From Gordonia amarae NBRC 15530 (lineage in GTDB: Bacteria; Actinomycetota; Actinomycetes; Mycobacteriales; Mycobacteriaceae), in assembly GCF_000241345.1 (NCBI RefSeq), contig NZ_BAED01000069.1, positions 1-64,000 on the forward strand: 64,000 nt of DNA, in the 5' to 3' direction. The notes below the pieces were generated by a model. The model did no database searches. It saw only the letters and a list, made by a program, of their open reading frames with translations, and was not told the DNA's origin. The translations under genes and the position numbers were made by a program. This document shows positions 17,464 through 25,817 of the stretch, piece by piece. The stretch's first letter is position 1, and every line of letters begins with the position of its first letter.

Positions 17464-17701
17464 CCAATACTCTGCACTATCGAGAAATTCTGCTGGTAAC
17501 GATCCGGAAACCGGTTGTTGATCCTGATTCACATGGCAGTAACACGCCGCCCCTATCTTTCTCTCTTGTATACAAACCTTGTATACGCGGTTTACCGCCC
17601 CGGGTGTTCGACGATGATCTTGTGGCGCCGGCAGATTCTTTATCGCTGCTTTGGCCGCCGCATGCCCGGTGTCATCAGTGATGCTCAAGAAAGGCTTCCC
17701 T
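17464..17701. other. Upstream region of the urea-transporter operon
   Basis: No gene is visible in these 238 bp, which are AT-richer than their surroundings. They hold the TTGTATACAA repeats at 17566-17588 and must contain the urt promoter. Open frames across it lack ribosome sites and coding bias. An AAGAAAGG site just before 17702 sets the urtA start. Confidence 0.6.
17566..17588. promoter_or_regulatory. Candidate GntR-family operator of the urt operon
   Basis: A perfect 10-bp palindrome TTGTATACAA (17566-17575) is followed 13 bp later, centre to centre, by TTGTATACGC (17579-17588), so CTTGTATAC occurs twice. Such GT-N-AC dyads are typical of FadR/FCD-type GntR regulators, and one is encoded at the 3' end of this operon (22728-23426). 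It lies about 115 bp before urtA. The link to that regulator is an inference. Confidence 0.6.
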
Positions 17702-18988
17702 ATGCCGTCAGACTTCCCGACGGGGACTGCATCGTCCCGCCGTCGAAACCCGCGCCGACTCGCCCTGGCCCTGCCGGCCGCGCTGTCGGTGGTGGCTGTG
17801 GCGCTGAGCGCCTGCGGTGCCTCCGCGGACGAGGACAACTCGACGTCGGCATCCTCGTGCGTGAACACCTCCGGCCCCAAGGTCAAAGTCGGATCGCTCA
17901 ACTCGCTGTCGGGAACGATGGCGATTTCCGAAGTCACAGTGCGTGATTCGATCAAACTCGCGGTGGATCAGATCAATGCCTCCGGTGGTGTGCTGGGCAA
18001 GCAGATCGACCTGATCGGTGAGGACGGCGCGTCGGAGCCGACGGTGTTCGCGGAGAAGGCCGAGAAGCTGATCAGCGGTGACTGCGTGGCCGCGGTGTTC
18101 GGTGGCTGGACCTCCTCGAGCCGCAAGGCGATGCTGCCGGTGTTCGAGGACAAGAACGCCCTGCTGTACTACCCCGTGCAGTATGAGGGCCTGGAATCGT
18201 CGAAGAATATTTTCTATACCGGCGCCACCACCAATCAGCAGATTGTTCCGGCCCTCGATTACCTGAAGGAAAAGGGAATCAAGTCCATGTACCTCGTGGG
18301 CAGCGACTATGTTTTCCCGCAAACCGCGAACCGCATCATCAAGGCATACGCCAAGGCGAACGGAATCGAGATCAAGGGCGAGGACTACACCCCGCTCGGC
18401 TCGACCGACTTCTCCACCATTGTCAACAAGGTGCGCGCGTCGGGCGCCGGGGCCGTGTTCAACACGCTCAACGGCGACTCCAACGTCGCCTTCTTCCGCG
18501 AGTACAAGAACGTCGGACTGACCGCCGCGAAGATGCCGGTCGTCTCGGTGTCGATCGCCGAGGAAGAGGTCGGCGGCATCGGTGTGCAGAACATCGAGGG
18601 CCAACTGACGGCGTGGAACTACTACCAGACCGTCGACACCCCCGCCAACAAGGCGTTCGTCCAGGCGTACAAGGCCAAGTACGGCGCCGGCAAGCCCACC
18701 TCCGACCCGATGGAAGCCGCGTACACCTCGGTTTTCCTGTGGAAGAAGTCGGTGGAGAAGGCCAACTCGTTCGCGGTGCCGGACGTGCAGAAGGCCGCCG
18801 GTGGCGTCAGCTTCGACGCGCCCGAGGGAACGGTGACGATCAACGCGGAGAACAACCACATCACCAAGACCGCCCGGATCGGTGAGATCCGCAAAGACGG
18901 CCTGATCTACACCGTGTGGGACTCCGGCAAGCCGATCGAGCCGGATCCCTACCTCAAGGGCTACGACTGGGCCAAGGGCCTGGGATAA
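17702..18988 (+). CDS. urtA: Urea ABC transporter, substrate-binding lipoprotein
   Basis: Encodes 428 residues. A signal peptide with an Arg-rich start (SSRRRNPRR) ends in lipobox ALSAC with the acylated Cys38. The rest is a type I periplasmic-binding (Leu/Ile/Val-like) fold: [43 protein letters not shown] and [13 protein letters not shown]-like segments characteristic of the urea/short-amide-binding UrtA branch. It captures urea outside the membrane for UrtBCDE. ATG 17702 has an AAGAAAGG ribosome site. It is first in a five-gene operon, with a hairpin after it that probably allows excess synthesis of this component. Confidence 0.95.
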   Translation: MPSDFPTGTASSRRRNPRRLALALPAALSVVAVALSACGASADEDNSTSASSCVNTSGPKVKVGSLNSLSGTMAISEVTVRDSIKLAVDQINASGGVLGKQIDLIGEDGASEPTVFAEKAEKLISGDCVAAVFGGWTSSSRKAMLPVFEDKNALLYYPVQYEGLESSKNIFYTGATTNQQIVPALDYLKEKGIKSMYLVGSDYVFPQTANRIIKAYAKANGIEIKGEDYTPLGSTDFSTIVNKVRASGAGAVFNTLNGDSNVAFFREYKNVGLTAAKMPVVSVSIAEEEVGGIGVQNIEGQLTAWNYYQTVDTPANKAFVQAYKAKYGAGKPTSDPMEAAYTSVFLWKKSVEKANSFAVPDVQKAAGGVSFDAPEGTVTINAENNHITKTARIGEIRKDGLIYTVWDSGKPIEPDPYLKGYDWAKGLG

Positions 18989-19008
18989 CCCGCAAACACC
19001 CGTAGGAC

Positions 19009-19043
19009 TTCGGGCCGGCGCGCCGGTGGCACGCCGGCCCGAA
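19009..19043 (+). terminator. Intra-operon hairpin after urtA
   Basis: A perfect 12-bp stem (TTCGGGCCGGCG with its complement) closes over an 11-base loop. There is no T-run, and the operon continues. It probably acts as a partial terminator or an mRNA-stabilising hairpin that raises urtA over the membrane genes. Confidence 0.7.
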
Positions 19044-19112
19044 CCATTTCCGGCGGGTGAGTCCGTCGATCCGTGTTCGCCCTCCGGGCGACTGACGTAG
19101 AGAGGAAGAGGA

Positions 19113-20000
19113 GTGGAAACGCTGATAGGTCAGACGTTCACCGGTCTGAGCCTCGGATCCATCCTGCTGCTCGCGGCGCTGGGCCTGACGCTCACCTTCG
19201 GCCAGATGGGCGTGATCAACATGGCGCACGGCGCCTTCATCATGGCCGGGTCATACACCGCGTACACCGTGCAGGAGCACATCGTCTCCAATGCCGATGT
19301 ATCGCTGATTGTTTCGCTGATCATCGGGTTCATCGTCGCCGGCCTGATGGGTGTGCTGCTGGAGGTCGCGCTCATCCGGCGCATGTACGACCGGCCACTG
19401 GACACGCTGCTGGTGACCTTCGGTGTGGGGCTGGTGCTGCAACAGCTCGCCCGCGACATCTTCGGGGCGCCGGCGGTGTACGTTGACGCACCCGGCTGGC
19501 TCGACGGCTCGTACGACATCTTCGGCGCCGTCGTGCCCAAGACCCGCATCTTCATCATGCTGCTGGCCGTGGTCTGCGTGTGCGCCGTCGCCGCGGCGAT
19601 GAAGTACACCGCGGCCGGCCGCCGTATCCGGGCCGTGGTCCAGCATCGCGATCTCGCTGAGACGAGCGGCATCTCGAGCCGCACCACCGACATCACCACC
19701 TTCTTCGTGGGGTCGGGCCTGGCCGGCGTGGCAGGCGTGGCGCTCACCTTGATCGGCTCGACGAGCGCCAACACCGGCACCACCTACCTGGTGGATGCCT
19801 TCCTGGTGGTGGTTCTTGGCGGACTCGGCCAGATCAAGGGTGCGGTAATCGCGGCATTCGTTCTGGGCCTGCTCAATTCGTTCATCGAGTACAGCACCAC
19901 GGCGTCGGTGGCCAAGGTCATCGTGTTCGTGATCATCGTGATCGCGTTGCAGATCAAACCGCAGGGCCTGTTCACGGTCCGGACGAGGAGTCTGGTGTGA
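19113..20000 (+). CDS. urtB: Urea ABC transporter permease UrtB
   Basis: Encodes 295 residues, almost entirely membrane helices (about eight), of the LivH-type branched-chain/urea permease family. Characteristic segments are LGLTLTFGQMGVINMAHGAF near the N-terminus and AFLVVVLGGLGQIKGAVI. It forms the translocation pore with UrtC. GTG 19113 is preceded by GGAAGAGGA. Its stop overlaps the GTG of urtC (GTGTGA), so the two are translationally coupled. It is slightly shorter than many UrtB proteins, which carry an N-terminal extension. Confidence 0.95.
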   Translation: METLIGQTFTGLSLGSILLLAALGLTLTFGQMGVINMAHGAFIMAGSYTAYTVQEHIVSNADVSLIVSLIIGFIVAGLMGVLLEVALIRRMYDRPLDTLLVTFGVGLVLQQLARDIFGAPAVYVDAPGWLDGSYDIFGAVVPKTRIFIMLLAVVCVCAVAAAMKYTAAGRRIRAVVQHRDLAETSGISSRTTDITTFFVGSGLAGVAGVALTLIGSTSANTGTTYLVDAFLVVVLGGLGQIKGAVIAAFVLGLLNSFIEYSTTASVAKVIVFVIIVIALQIKPQGLFTVRTRSLV

Positions 20001-21127
20001 GGAACAATCTGGCACAAAGCTGGAAGGTGTACGCGGGCTTCGCGATCGCCGCGATCGTGCTCTTTGCGATCGCCCCCGCGCTGCTCTCGGATTTCCGGCT
20101 CAATCAGCTGGGCAAATACCTGTGCTTCGGCATCGTCGCCGTCGGTATCGGTCTGGCCTGGGGGCGCGGCGGAATGCTCACCCTCGGACAGGGCGTGTTC
20201 TTCGGTCTCGGCGCCTACATGATGGCGATGCACCTGAAGATCGCCGACGCCGAGCTGCGCGGGCAGGACGTGCCCGACTTCATGCAGACGGCGGGTCTGA
20301 CCAAGCTGCCCGGTTACTGGGTGCCGTTCAGTTCGCCGGTGGTGACGATCGTGGGCATCGTGGTGATACCGGTCCTGGTGGCCGTGGTGCTGGGTCTGGG
20401 CGTGTTCAAACGCAAGGTCAAGGGCGCCTACTTCGCGATCCTGTCGCAGGCGCTGGTGGCGGCCTTCGCGATCCTGTTGGTCGGCCAGCAGAAGACCACC
20501 GGCGGCAGCAACGGCCTCAACTACTTCCGGAGCTTCTTCGGCCTCGCGCTCAATGACCCGGCCAACCGCAGACTGCTGTTCTTCATCACCGCCGGAACCC
20601 TGCTGGTGATCGTGGCCGTCACCCGGCAGATCATGTACAGCCGCTACGGGGAACTGCTGGTGGCGGTGCGTGATCAGGAGGAGCGGGTCCGCTTCCTCGG
20701 CTACGACCCGGCCAACGTCAAGGTGATCGCCTACGCGGTGGCCGCGTTGTTCGCCTCGATCGCGGGTGCGCTGTTCGTGCCGATCGTCGGCATCGTCTCG
20801 CCCAACGACATCGGCGTCGTTCCGTCGATCGCCTTCCTCATCGGTGTGGCCATCGGTGGCCGCACCACACTGCTCGGCCCGGTGCTGGGCGCCATCGCGG
20901 TGGCGTGGGCGCAGACGAGCCTGTCGGAGAACTTCCCGTCCGGCTGGACCTACGCACAGGGCCTCATCTTCATCCTGGTCGTCGGATTCTTCCCGGCCGG
21001 CCTGGCCGGTCTCGGTGCGCTGATCCGCCGGCGCAAGAAGTCCGAGCCGCCGTCGGCCACCACCGACATCGCCACCGTCGCCGCAGACTCCGGCACCACC
21101 ACCACAGAAGGAGCCAAAGCGCTATGA
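19997..21127 (+). CDS. urtC: Urea ABC transporter permease UrtC
   Basis: Encodes 376 residues of the LivM-type permease family with about ten membrane helices (WGRGGMLTLGQGVFFGLGAYMMAMHL, YFAILSQALVAAFAILL, VVPSIAFLIGVAIGGRTTL). It pairs with UrtB. The C-terminal cytosolic tail after the last helix is basic and then Thr/Ala-rich. The start overlaps the urtB stop and its stop overlaps the urtD start (ATGA), marking tight coupling along the operon. Confidence 0.95.
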   Translation: MRNNLAQSWKVYAGFAIAAIVLFAIAPALLSDFRLNQLGKYLCFGIVAVGIGLAWGRGGMLTLGQGVFFGLGAYMMAMHLKIADAELRGQDVPDFMQTAGLTKLPGYWVPFSSPVVTIVGIVVIPVLVAVVLGLGVFKRKVKGAYFAILSQALVAAFAILLVGQQKTTGGSNGLNYFRSFFGLALNDPANRRLLFFITAGTLLVIVAVTRQIMYSRYGELLVAVRDQEERVRFLGYDPANVKVIAYAVAALFASIAGALFVPIVGIVSPNDIGVVPSIAFLIGVAIGGRTTLLGPVLGAIAVAWAQTSLSENFPSGWTYAQGLIFILVVGFFPAGLAGLGALIRRRKKSEPPSATTDIATVAADSGTTTTEGAKAL

Positions 21128-21972
21128 GCCCGGCAGCCGATGTGACCAAGACCGCCGATGTGACCAAGACCGCCGAGGCGGAGCCCGTGGCGGGCGGCAA
21201 CGCCGGCATGAGCAGTGAGTACCTGCAGATCCGTGACCTGCGAGTGCAATTCGACGGTTTCCACGCCGTCGACGGTGTGGACCTGACCCTGATGCAGGGC
21301 GATCTGCGCTTTCTTATCGGACCCAACGGCGCCGGCAAGACCACCATCATCGACGCGATCACCGGCCTGGTGAAATCCACCGGCTCCATCCAGAAGTCGG
21401 GTGTGGAACTGGTGGGCAAGAAGGTCCACCAGATCGCCCGGCTGGGAATCGGCCGGACATTTCAGACGGCCAGCGTCTTCGAGGAACTGACCGTGTTGCA
21501 GAATCTCGACATCGCCGCGGGTGCGGGTCGTTCGATCTGGACGATGCTGCGCCGCCGGCCCGCCGAGATCGGCGACGACATCCTCGAGGTGCTCGACACG
21601 ATCGGCCTGGCCGACCACCGCGAGACCAAGGCAGGGGTGCTCGCACACGGTCAGAAGCAATGGCTGGAGATCGGAATGCTGTTGGTGCAGAACGCCTCCG
21701 TGCTGCTGCTCGACGAGCCGGTGGCCGGTATGAGCGGCGAGGAACGCGAGGAGACCGGCCAGTTGCTGCGCCGTATCGGCGGTGAGCGGACGGTGGTCGT
21801 CGTCGAACACGATATGGACTTCATGCGCTCGTTCGCCACCTCGGTGTCGGTGCTGGCCCGCGGCAAGGTGATCGCAGAGGGGTCGGTCGCACAGGTGCAG
21901 GCCAACCCGAAGGTGCAGGAGGTCTACCTCGGTACCGCTTCGGCCGTCGACGTCGCTCAGGAAGGGGAGTAG
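21124..21972 (+). CDS. urtD: Urea ABC transporter ATPase UrtD
   Basis: Encodes 282 residues from ATG 21124, which overlaps the urtC stop. ABC ATPase motifs are Walker A GPNGAGKT, Q-loop RTFQTASVF, a signature of the UrtD type (LAHGQKQWLEIG in place of LSGGQ), Walker B VLLLDEPVAGMS and the H-loop VVEHDMDF. The first ~35 residues are an unusual extension holding two copies of DVTKTA, made by an 18-bp tandem repeat. It powers urea uptake together with UrtE. ATG 21208 (MSSEYLQIRDL) is closer to the usual family start, but it would break the overlap with urtC. Confidence 0.94.
   Translation: MSPAADVTKTADVTKTAEAEPVAGGNAGMSSEYLQIRDLRVQFDGFHAVDGVDLTLMQGDLRFLIGPNGAGKTTIIDAITGLVKSTGSIQKSGVELVGKKVHQIARLGIGRTFQTASVFEELTVLQNLDIAAGAGRSIWTMLRRRPAEIGDDILEVLDTIGLADHRETKAGVLAHGQKQWLEIGMLLVQNASVLLLDEPVAGMSGEEREETGQLLRRIGGERTVVVVEHDMDFMRSFATSVSVLARGKVIAEGSVAQVQANPKVQEVYLGTASAVDVAQEGE
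21139..21174. repeat. 18-bp perfect tandem repeat at the start of urtD
   Basis: GATGTGACCAAGACCGCC occurs twice in tandem, adding a DVTKTA hexapeptide duplicate to the N-terminal extension of UrtD. It keeps the frame and is probably replication slippage in a dispensable tail. Confidence 0.9.
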
Positions 21973-21974
21973 TC

Positions 21975-22667
21975 ATGCTGGTACTGGAGGACGTGCGGGC
22001 CGGATACGGCCGTACCGAGGTGATTCACGGTGTGAGCCTGGAGGTCCCGGACGACGGGGTGGTCGCGGTGATGGGCCACAACGGGGCCGGCAAGACCACC
22101 CTGCTGCGGGCGGCGGTCGGTCTGGTGAAGACGACCTCGGGCAAGATCCTGTTCGACGGTGAGGATATCTCGTCGCTACGGCCCAGCGGCCGGGTCCGGC
22201 GCGGGATCGCGTATGTCCCGCAGGGGCAGCAGAGCTTCCCGCAGTTGACCACCGCCGAGAATCTGCAGGTGGTGGCCGACGGCCGCAAGCGTGGCAAGGA
22301 ACTGGTGGACGAGATGCTCGACCTGTTTCCGGCGCTCAAGGATCTGCTCGGGCGCCGGGCCGGTCTGCTTTCGGGTGGCCAGCGGCAACAACTCGCCATC
22401 GCCCGGGCGTTGATCACCGAACCGAAGATGCTGATCCTCGACGAACCGACCGAGGGCATTCAGCCGTCGGTGGTGGCGGAGATCGAGCATACGATCACCT
22501 CGCTGACCGAGCGGGGCGGTCTGGGCGTGCTCCTCGTGGAGCAGCACATCGGGTTCGCCCTCGGTGCCGCCGGACAGTACTACGTCCTGGAAAGCGGGCG
22601 GGTCACGTCGACAGGTGCCGGCGGTGCCGGCGCCGAGGCGAAGGTGCGAGAGGCGATGACCATCTGA
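21975..22667 (+). CDS. urtE: Urea ABC transporter ATPase UrtE
   Basis: Encodes 230 residues, a LivF-type ABC ATPase: Walker A GHNGAGKT, Q-loop YVPQGQQSFPQLT, signature LLSGGQRQQLAIARAL, Walker B MLILDEPTEGIQPS and H-loop VEQHIGF. It dimerises with UrtD on the cytosolic face of UrtBC. It starts 2 bp after the urtD stop and ends 60 bp before the GntR regulator. The length is normal for the family. Confidence 0.95.
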   Translation: MLVLEDVRAGYGRTEVIHGVSLEVPDDGVVAVMGHNGAGKTTLLRAAVGLVKTTSGKILFDGEDISSLRPSGRVRRGIAYVPQGQQSFPQLTTAENLQVVADGRKRGKELVDEMLDLFPALKDLLGRRAGLLSGGQRQQLAIARALITEPKMLILDEPTEGIQPSVVAEIEHTITSLTERGGLGVLLVEQHIGFALGAAGQYYVLESGRVTSTGAGGAGAEAKVREAMTI

Positions 22668-22727
22668 ACGGTCGATCTTCTGATCAGGCCATCTGAGTTC
22701 GGGGGACGATTTCCAAAGGCGGGCGTC

Positions 22728-23426
22728 ATGTCGGGGACCATGGACAGATATCAGATTCAACGTCGAGAACCGTTGTCGCAGCGAATCTATCGTGAGATGC
22801 GACGGGATCTCGCAGCGGGGGAGTTCGACCCGGGGACCAAACTCGGAGAGGAGCGCCTCGCCGAGCGTTACCGCGCCTCGCGCACCCCGGTGCGTGAGGC
22901 GCTGGCCCGGCTGATCTCCGACGGACTGATCGAGCGGCGCGGCAACATCCTGTATCCCGTGCGGCCGCGTCTGGACGGGCTGGCGGAGTACTACGATGCC
23001 CGGGCGCTCATCGAGATCGCGGGGATCGACCGGGTTCGTGGCGGGCAGGCGGCCGGACACGACCCGGTGGTGCTCGGGCCGGAGCTGGAGCGGTGGGCGG
23101 GGATGCGGGAGGTGCCGGTCGCCGCCGACATCGACTTCGCCCTCGCAGATGAGGCCTTTCACCGGGCGCTGCTGACGGCGTCGGGAAACGCGGCGCTCGC
23201 CGAGGCGCTGGCGGTGATCCAGAAGAAGGTCCGGGCCGCGTGGTTCCTGGACTACCCGACGCCCGGCCGGGCGGAGATGATCACCGCCGAACATGTGGCG
23301 ATCGCCGAGGCACTGCTGGCCGGTGATCTGGCCGCCGCACGGGCCTCGCTGGCCGCGCATATCGACGATTCCAGGCGCCTGGTCGAAGGTGGTCTCGCCG
23401 ACGGGCAAGAGCGCCCGGTTCGTTGA
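22728..23426 (+). CDS. GntR-family (FCD) regulator, likely of the urt operon
   Basis: Encodes 232 residues; ATG 22740 is a possible alternative start. An N-terminal winged helix (residues ~10-75: LSQRIYREMRRDLAAGEFDPGTKL, RYRASRTPVREALARLISDGLIERR) is followed by an all-helical FCD ligand domain (AEYYDARALIEIAG, ADEAFHRALLTASGN, EHVAIAEALLAGDLAAA) with the usual Asp/His metal or ligand set. It is a dimeric transcription factor sensing a small metabolite. It is last in the urt gene row, 60 bp after urtE, so it probably controls urea-transport genes through the TTGTATACAA palindrome before urtA. The ligand is unknown. Confidence 0.92.
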   Translation: MSGTMDRYQIQRREPLSQRIYREMRRDLAAGEFDPGTKLGEERLAERYRASRTPVREALARLISDGLIERRGNILYPVRPRLDGLAEYYDARALIEIAGIDRVRGGQAAGHDPVVLGPELERWAGMREVPVAADIDFALADEAFHRALLTASGNAALAEALAVIQKKVRAAWFLDYPTPGRAEMITAEHVAIAEALLAGDLAAARASLAAHIDDSRRLVEGGLADGQERPVR

Positions 23427-23507
23427 CGGTGGCGGTATGTCGCCGCGGTGTGGACACTGGTGGTCTGGGCCGATGGCAAGAATCGGGCCGACAGAGGAGG
23501 TGCGGCG

Positions 23508-23918
23508 ATGGCCGGCAACAACTGGAACAACGGGCCGTTCGGATTCGACCCCGAGGACTTCGATCGCTTCGCCCGTGAGGCGGGCGAGGGGCTGCGCGAG
23601 GTGGTCGGGCGGCTGTTCGAGAGCAAGGGCGCACCCGCGGCGTGGTCGGCGATGTTCGAGTCCGGCTTCGCGCCCCGGGGTCCGCGTCCGGCACCTGCGC
23701 CCGAGACAGCCGGTGAGACCGGCTCGGGAGTGTGGGCGGTGTTCGTCGTCGACGAGGACGGCGGTGCCCGTGTCGAGCAGGTGTTCGCCACCGAACTCGA
23801 CGCCCTGCGCGCCAACGCCCGCAATACCGACCCGCAGCGCAAGGTGCGTTTCCTGCCGTACGGCATCGCGGTCAGCGCCCTCGACGAGGAGGACAAGGGC
23901 AAACCCCAACCGCTATGA
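23508..23918 (+). CDS. Small acidic protein of unknown function
   Basis: Encodes 136 residues from ATG 23508 with a strong GAGGAGG site. An N-terminal helical part (NNGPFGFDPEDFDRFAREAGEGLREVVGRLF) is joined through a Pro/Ala-rich linker to a small alpha/beta part (VWAVFVVDEDGGARVEQVFATELDALRAN, VRFLPYGIAV). There is no signal peptide or membrane helix. I do not recognise a function, although the FDPEDFDRFAREAG start looks conserved in related actinobacteria. It is transcribed with or just after the GntR gene (gap 81 bp). Confidence 0.72.
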   Translation: MAGNNWNNGPFGFDPEDFDRFAREAGEGLREVVGRLFESKGAPAAWSAMFESGFAPRGPRPAPAPETAGETGSGVWAVFVVDEDGGARVEQVFATELDALRANARNTDPQRKVRFLPYGIAVSALDEEDKGKPQPL

Positions 23919-24103
23919 CCCCGCGGCCTCCGGTCATCTCCCCGAGTGGTTTTCCACAGGCGGTCGTGTCGGCTGCTGACAGGTGACAGACCGTCGGGTA
24001 CGGTCTGTTGCCAATGGGGCCGGGTATGCGCGAGTCGCGTACTTGTGTCTGCGGGGTAACCGGGGGAGGCGTCGCCCGATCGGCGCGGGGATGAGGGGGC
24101 TGC

Positions 24104-25774
24104 GTGCTGCGCAGGATCGTGGAGTTGGTCGTCGTCTCGGGGCTGGTGTTCGCCGGCCTCGCCGTACCGGGCTTCGTACCGGCCGCTTCGGAGGCCCGGG
24201 CGGATGAGGGCAACGCCGCGGTCGTCGAGAAGGTGGGTGCGTCGCTGGTCTTCATCCGGACCCGGTTCATGGGCCAGGTCGGGGTGACCGACCCCGACCG
24301 GCCGACGGTGTGGTGGGACACCGTGATCGTCACCGGACAGTGCACCGGCTATGTCGTCGATCCCCGGGGGTTCATCGCCACCGCCGGACATTGTGTCAAC
24401 GGGACCGATTCGGAGATTCTCAATGCCCTACGGCTGAAGATGGTCACCGAAGCCGGGGCGAGGTTTGGCAAGTCCACGGACTGGGTGAGGCAGGCGTACC
24501 GCCAGTCGGTGGCCGAGAGCTGGCCGGTACGCGGGAGCGAGACCATCTCCGAGCCGATTGTGGAGGTGTCGGTCCGGCAACCGGCCGGCGACTCCCAGGT
24601 CCTGCCCTCCTGGACCGATGCCGACGTGGTGAGCTATCAGGAGTTCAAGGCCGGCGACAATGCCGTGCTCAAGATTTCCCCGGTGCGGGAGATCCCCGCA
24701 CTGGTGGTGTCCGGTGAGACGCCGACCCCGGGTGACCCTGTGACCAGCGTCGGCTTCCCCGGCGCGGTGCAGTCGAACGCCGGTGACGGGCAGGTTCCGC
24801 AGCCGTCCTACAAGACGGGAACCGTCTCGTCGCGGCAGGTCGATGATTCCGGGGTCACGCGGACCGAGGTCTCGGCGACGATGGGCAGCGGTATGTCCGG
24901 CGGCCCCACCGTCAACTCCGCGGGCGAGGTGATCGGCACCAACTCGTCGGGCACCTCTCTGCCGGACGAGAACGACAGCTTCAACTTCATCACCGACAAT
25001 CTGGCCCTGCGTGACTATCTGTCCTCGCACAGTGTTGTTCTGGCGCAACCGGAAAAGCGTGAACAACGGTCGGTGTGGATCTGGCTGGGGCCCGTGCTGG
25101 GTGCGCTCGCCGCCGTCATCGTGCTGGTGCTGGTGGCTTTGTGGCTGCGCCGCCGACGCCGGCGGAATACGCCGGTGGTTCCGGGGATGCCGATCGGGGC
25201 GCCGCCGCTGCAACCCCAGAATCCGTACGGGCAGCATCCGCACGGGACCGTGGGGCACGTGCCGTGGCCCGGCGCCGTGCCCGCCTCGGCGCACGCGCGG
25301 GCCGCACGGTCGCAGCCGGTACATCCTCCTGCGGTGGCCGCCGGTTCGGTTATGCCGCAAGGGGTTTCTATCGCCATGCCGGGCGGTGGCATGGGACCCG
25401 GGCCGTGGCAGGGCGGTACGGGTGCCATTCGCGCCCAGCCGCCCGCGGCCGCATCGGCCGGACCCGCGGCGGGACAGCTGCCGACGCCCCTCTGGCGGGG
25501 TCAGGCCGGCCCGCAGGTCCTGAACGGCACCCGGCCGCAGTCGGTGCCGGGGGCACCGTCGCCGGTACAGGTGCAGCCGACCGTCCAGGTGAGGGTTCCG
25601 GCACCACCGCAGGGGCCGCCCCAACCGATGCCGCCCCAGTCGGTGCCGCCACAGCAGGCGGCTCCGGGACCGGCGGGCGACCAGCAGGTGGGACCTGGGC
25701 TCCAGGCCGTACCCGGCAAGACCGTCGTGATCGCACGATCCTCCGGTGGGACGCCGCAGGTACCGGGTCGGTAG
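24104..25774 (+). CDS. Membrane-anchored trypsin-like serine protease with Pro/Gln-rich tail
   Basis: Encodes 556 residues. A signal peptide (cleaved near residues 30-33) is followed by a chymotrypsin-like domain with the triad H96 (IATAGHCV), D185 (AGDNAVLKI) and S265 (MGSGMSGGP), then one membrane helix at about residues 324-350 (WIWLGPVLGALAAVIVLVLV) with an Arg-rich stop (RRRRRR). The last ~200 residues, placed in the cytosol by this topology, are low-complexity and rich in Pro, Gln, Gly and Ala. GTG 24104 has a GAGGGGG site. It may act in extracytoplasmic stress or protein processing, like mycobacterial PepA/HtrA-type proteases, but it has no PDZ domain. The substrate is unknown. Confidence 0.88.
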   Translation: MLRRIVELVVVSGLVFAGLAVPGFVPAASEARADEGNAAVVEKVGASLVFIRTRFMGQVGVTDPDRPTVWWDTVIVTGQCTGYVVDPRGFIATAGHCVNGTDSEILNALRLKMVTEAGARFGKSTDWVRQAYRQSVAESWPVRGSETISEPIVEVSVRQPAGDSQVLPSWTDADVVSYQEFKAGDNAVLKISPVREIPALVVSGETPTPGDPVTSVGFPGAVQSNAGDGQVPQPSYKTGTVSSRQVDDSGVTRTEVSATMGSGMSGGPTVNSAGEVIGTNSSGTSLPDENDSFNFITDNLALRDYLSSHSVVLAQPEKREQRSVWIWLGPVLGALAAVIVLVLVALWLRRRRRRNTPVVPGMPIGAPPLQPQNPYGQHPHGTVGHVPWPGAVPASAHARAARSQPVHPPAVAAGSVMPQGVSIAMPGGGMGPGPWQGGTGAIRAQPPAAASAGPAAGQLPTPLWRGQAGPQVLNGTRPQSVPGAPSPVQVQPTVQVRVPAPPQGPPQPMPPQSVPPQQAAPGPAGDQQVGPGLQAVPGKTVVIARSSGGTPQVPGR

Positions 25775-25817
25775 CCTGAGCTCGTAATCGCGCCGTGGCG
25801 ATGGGGAGGGACGGCTG

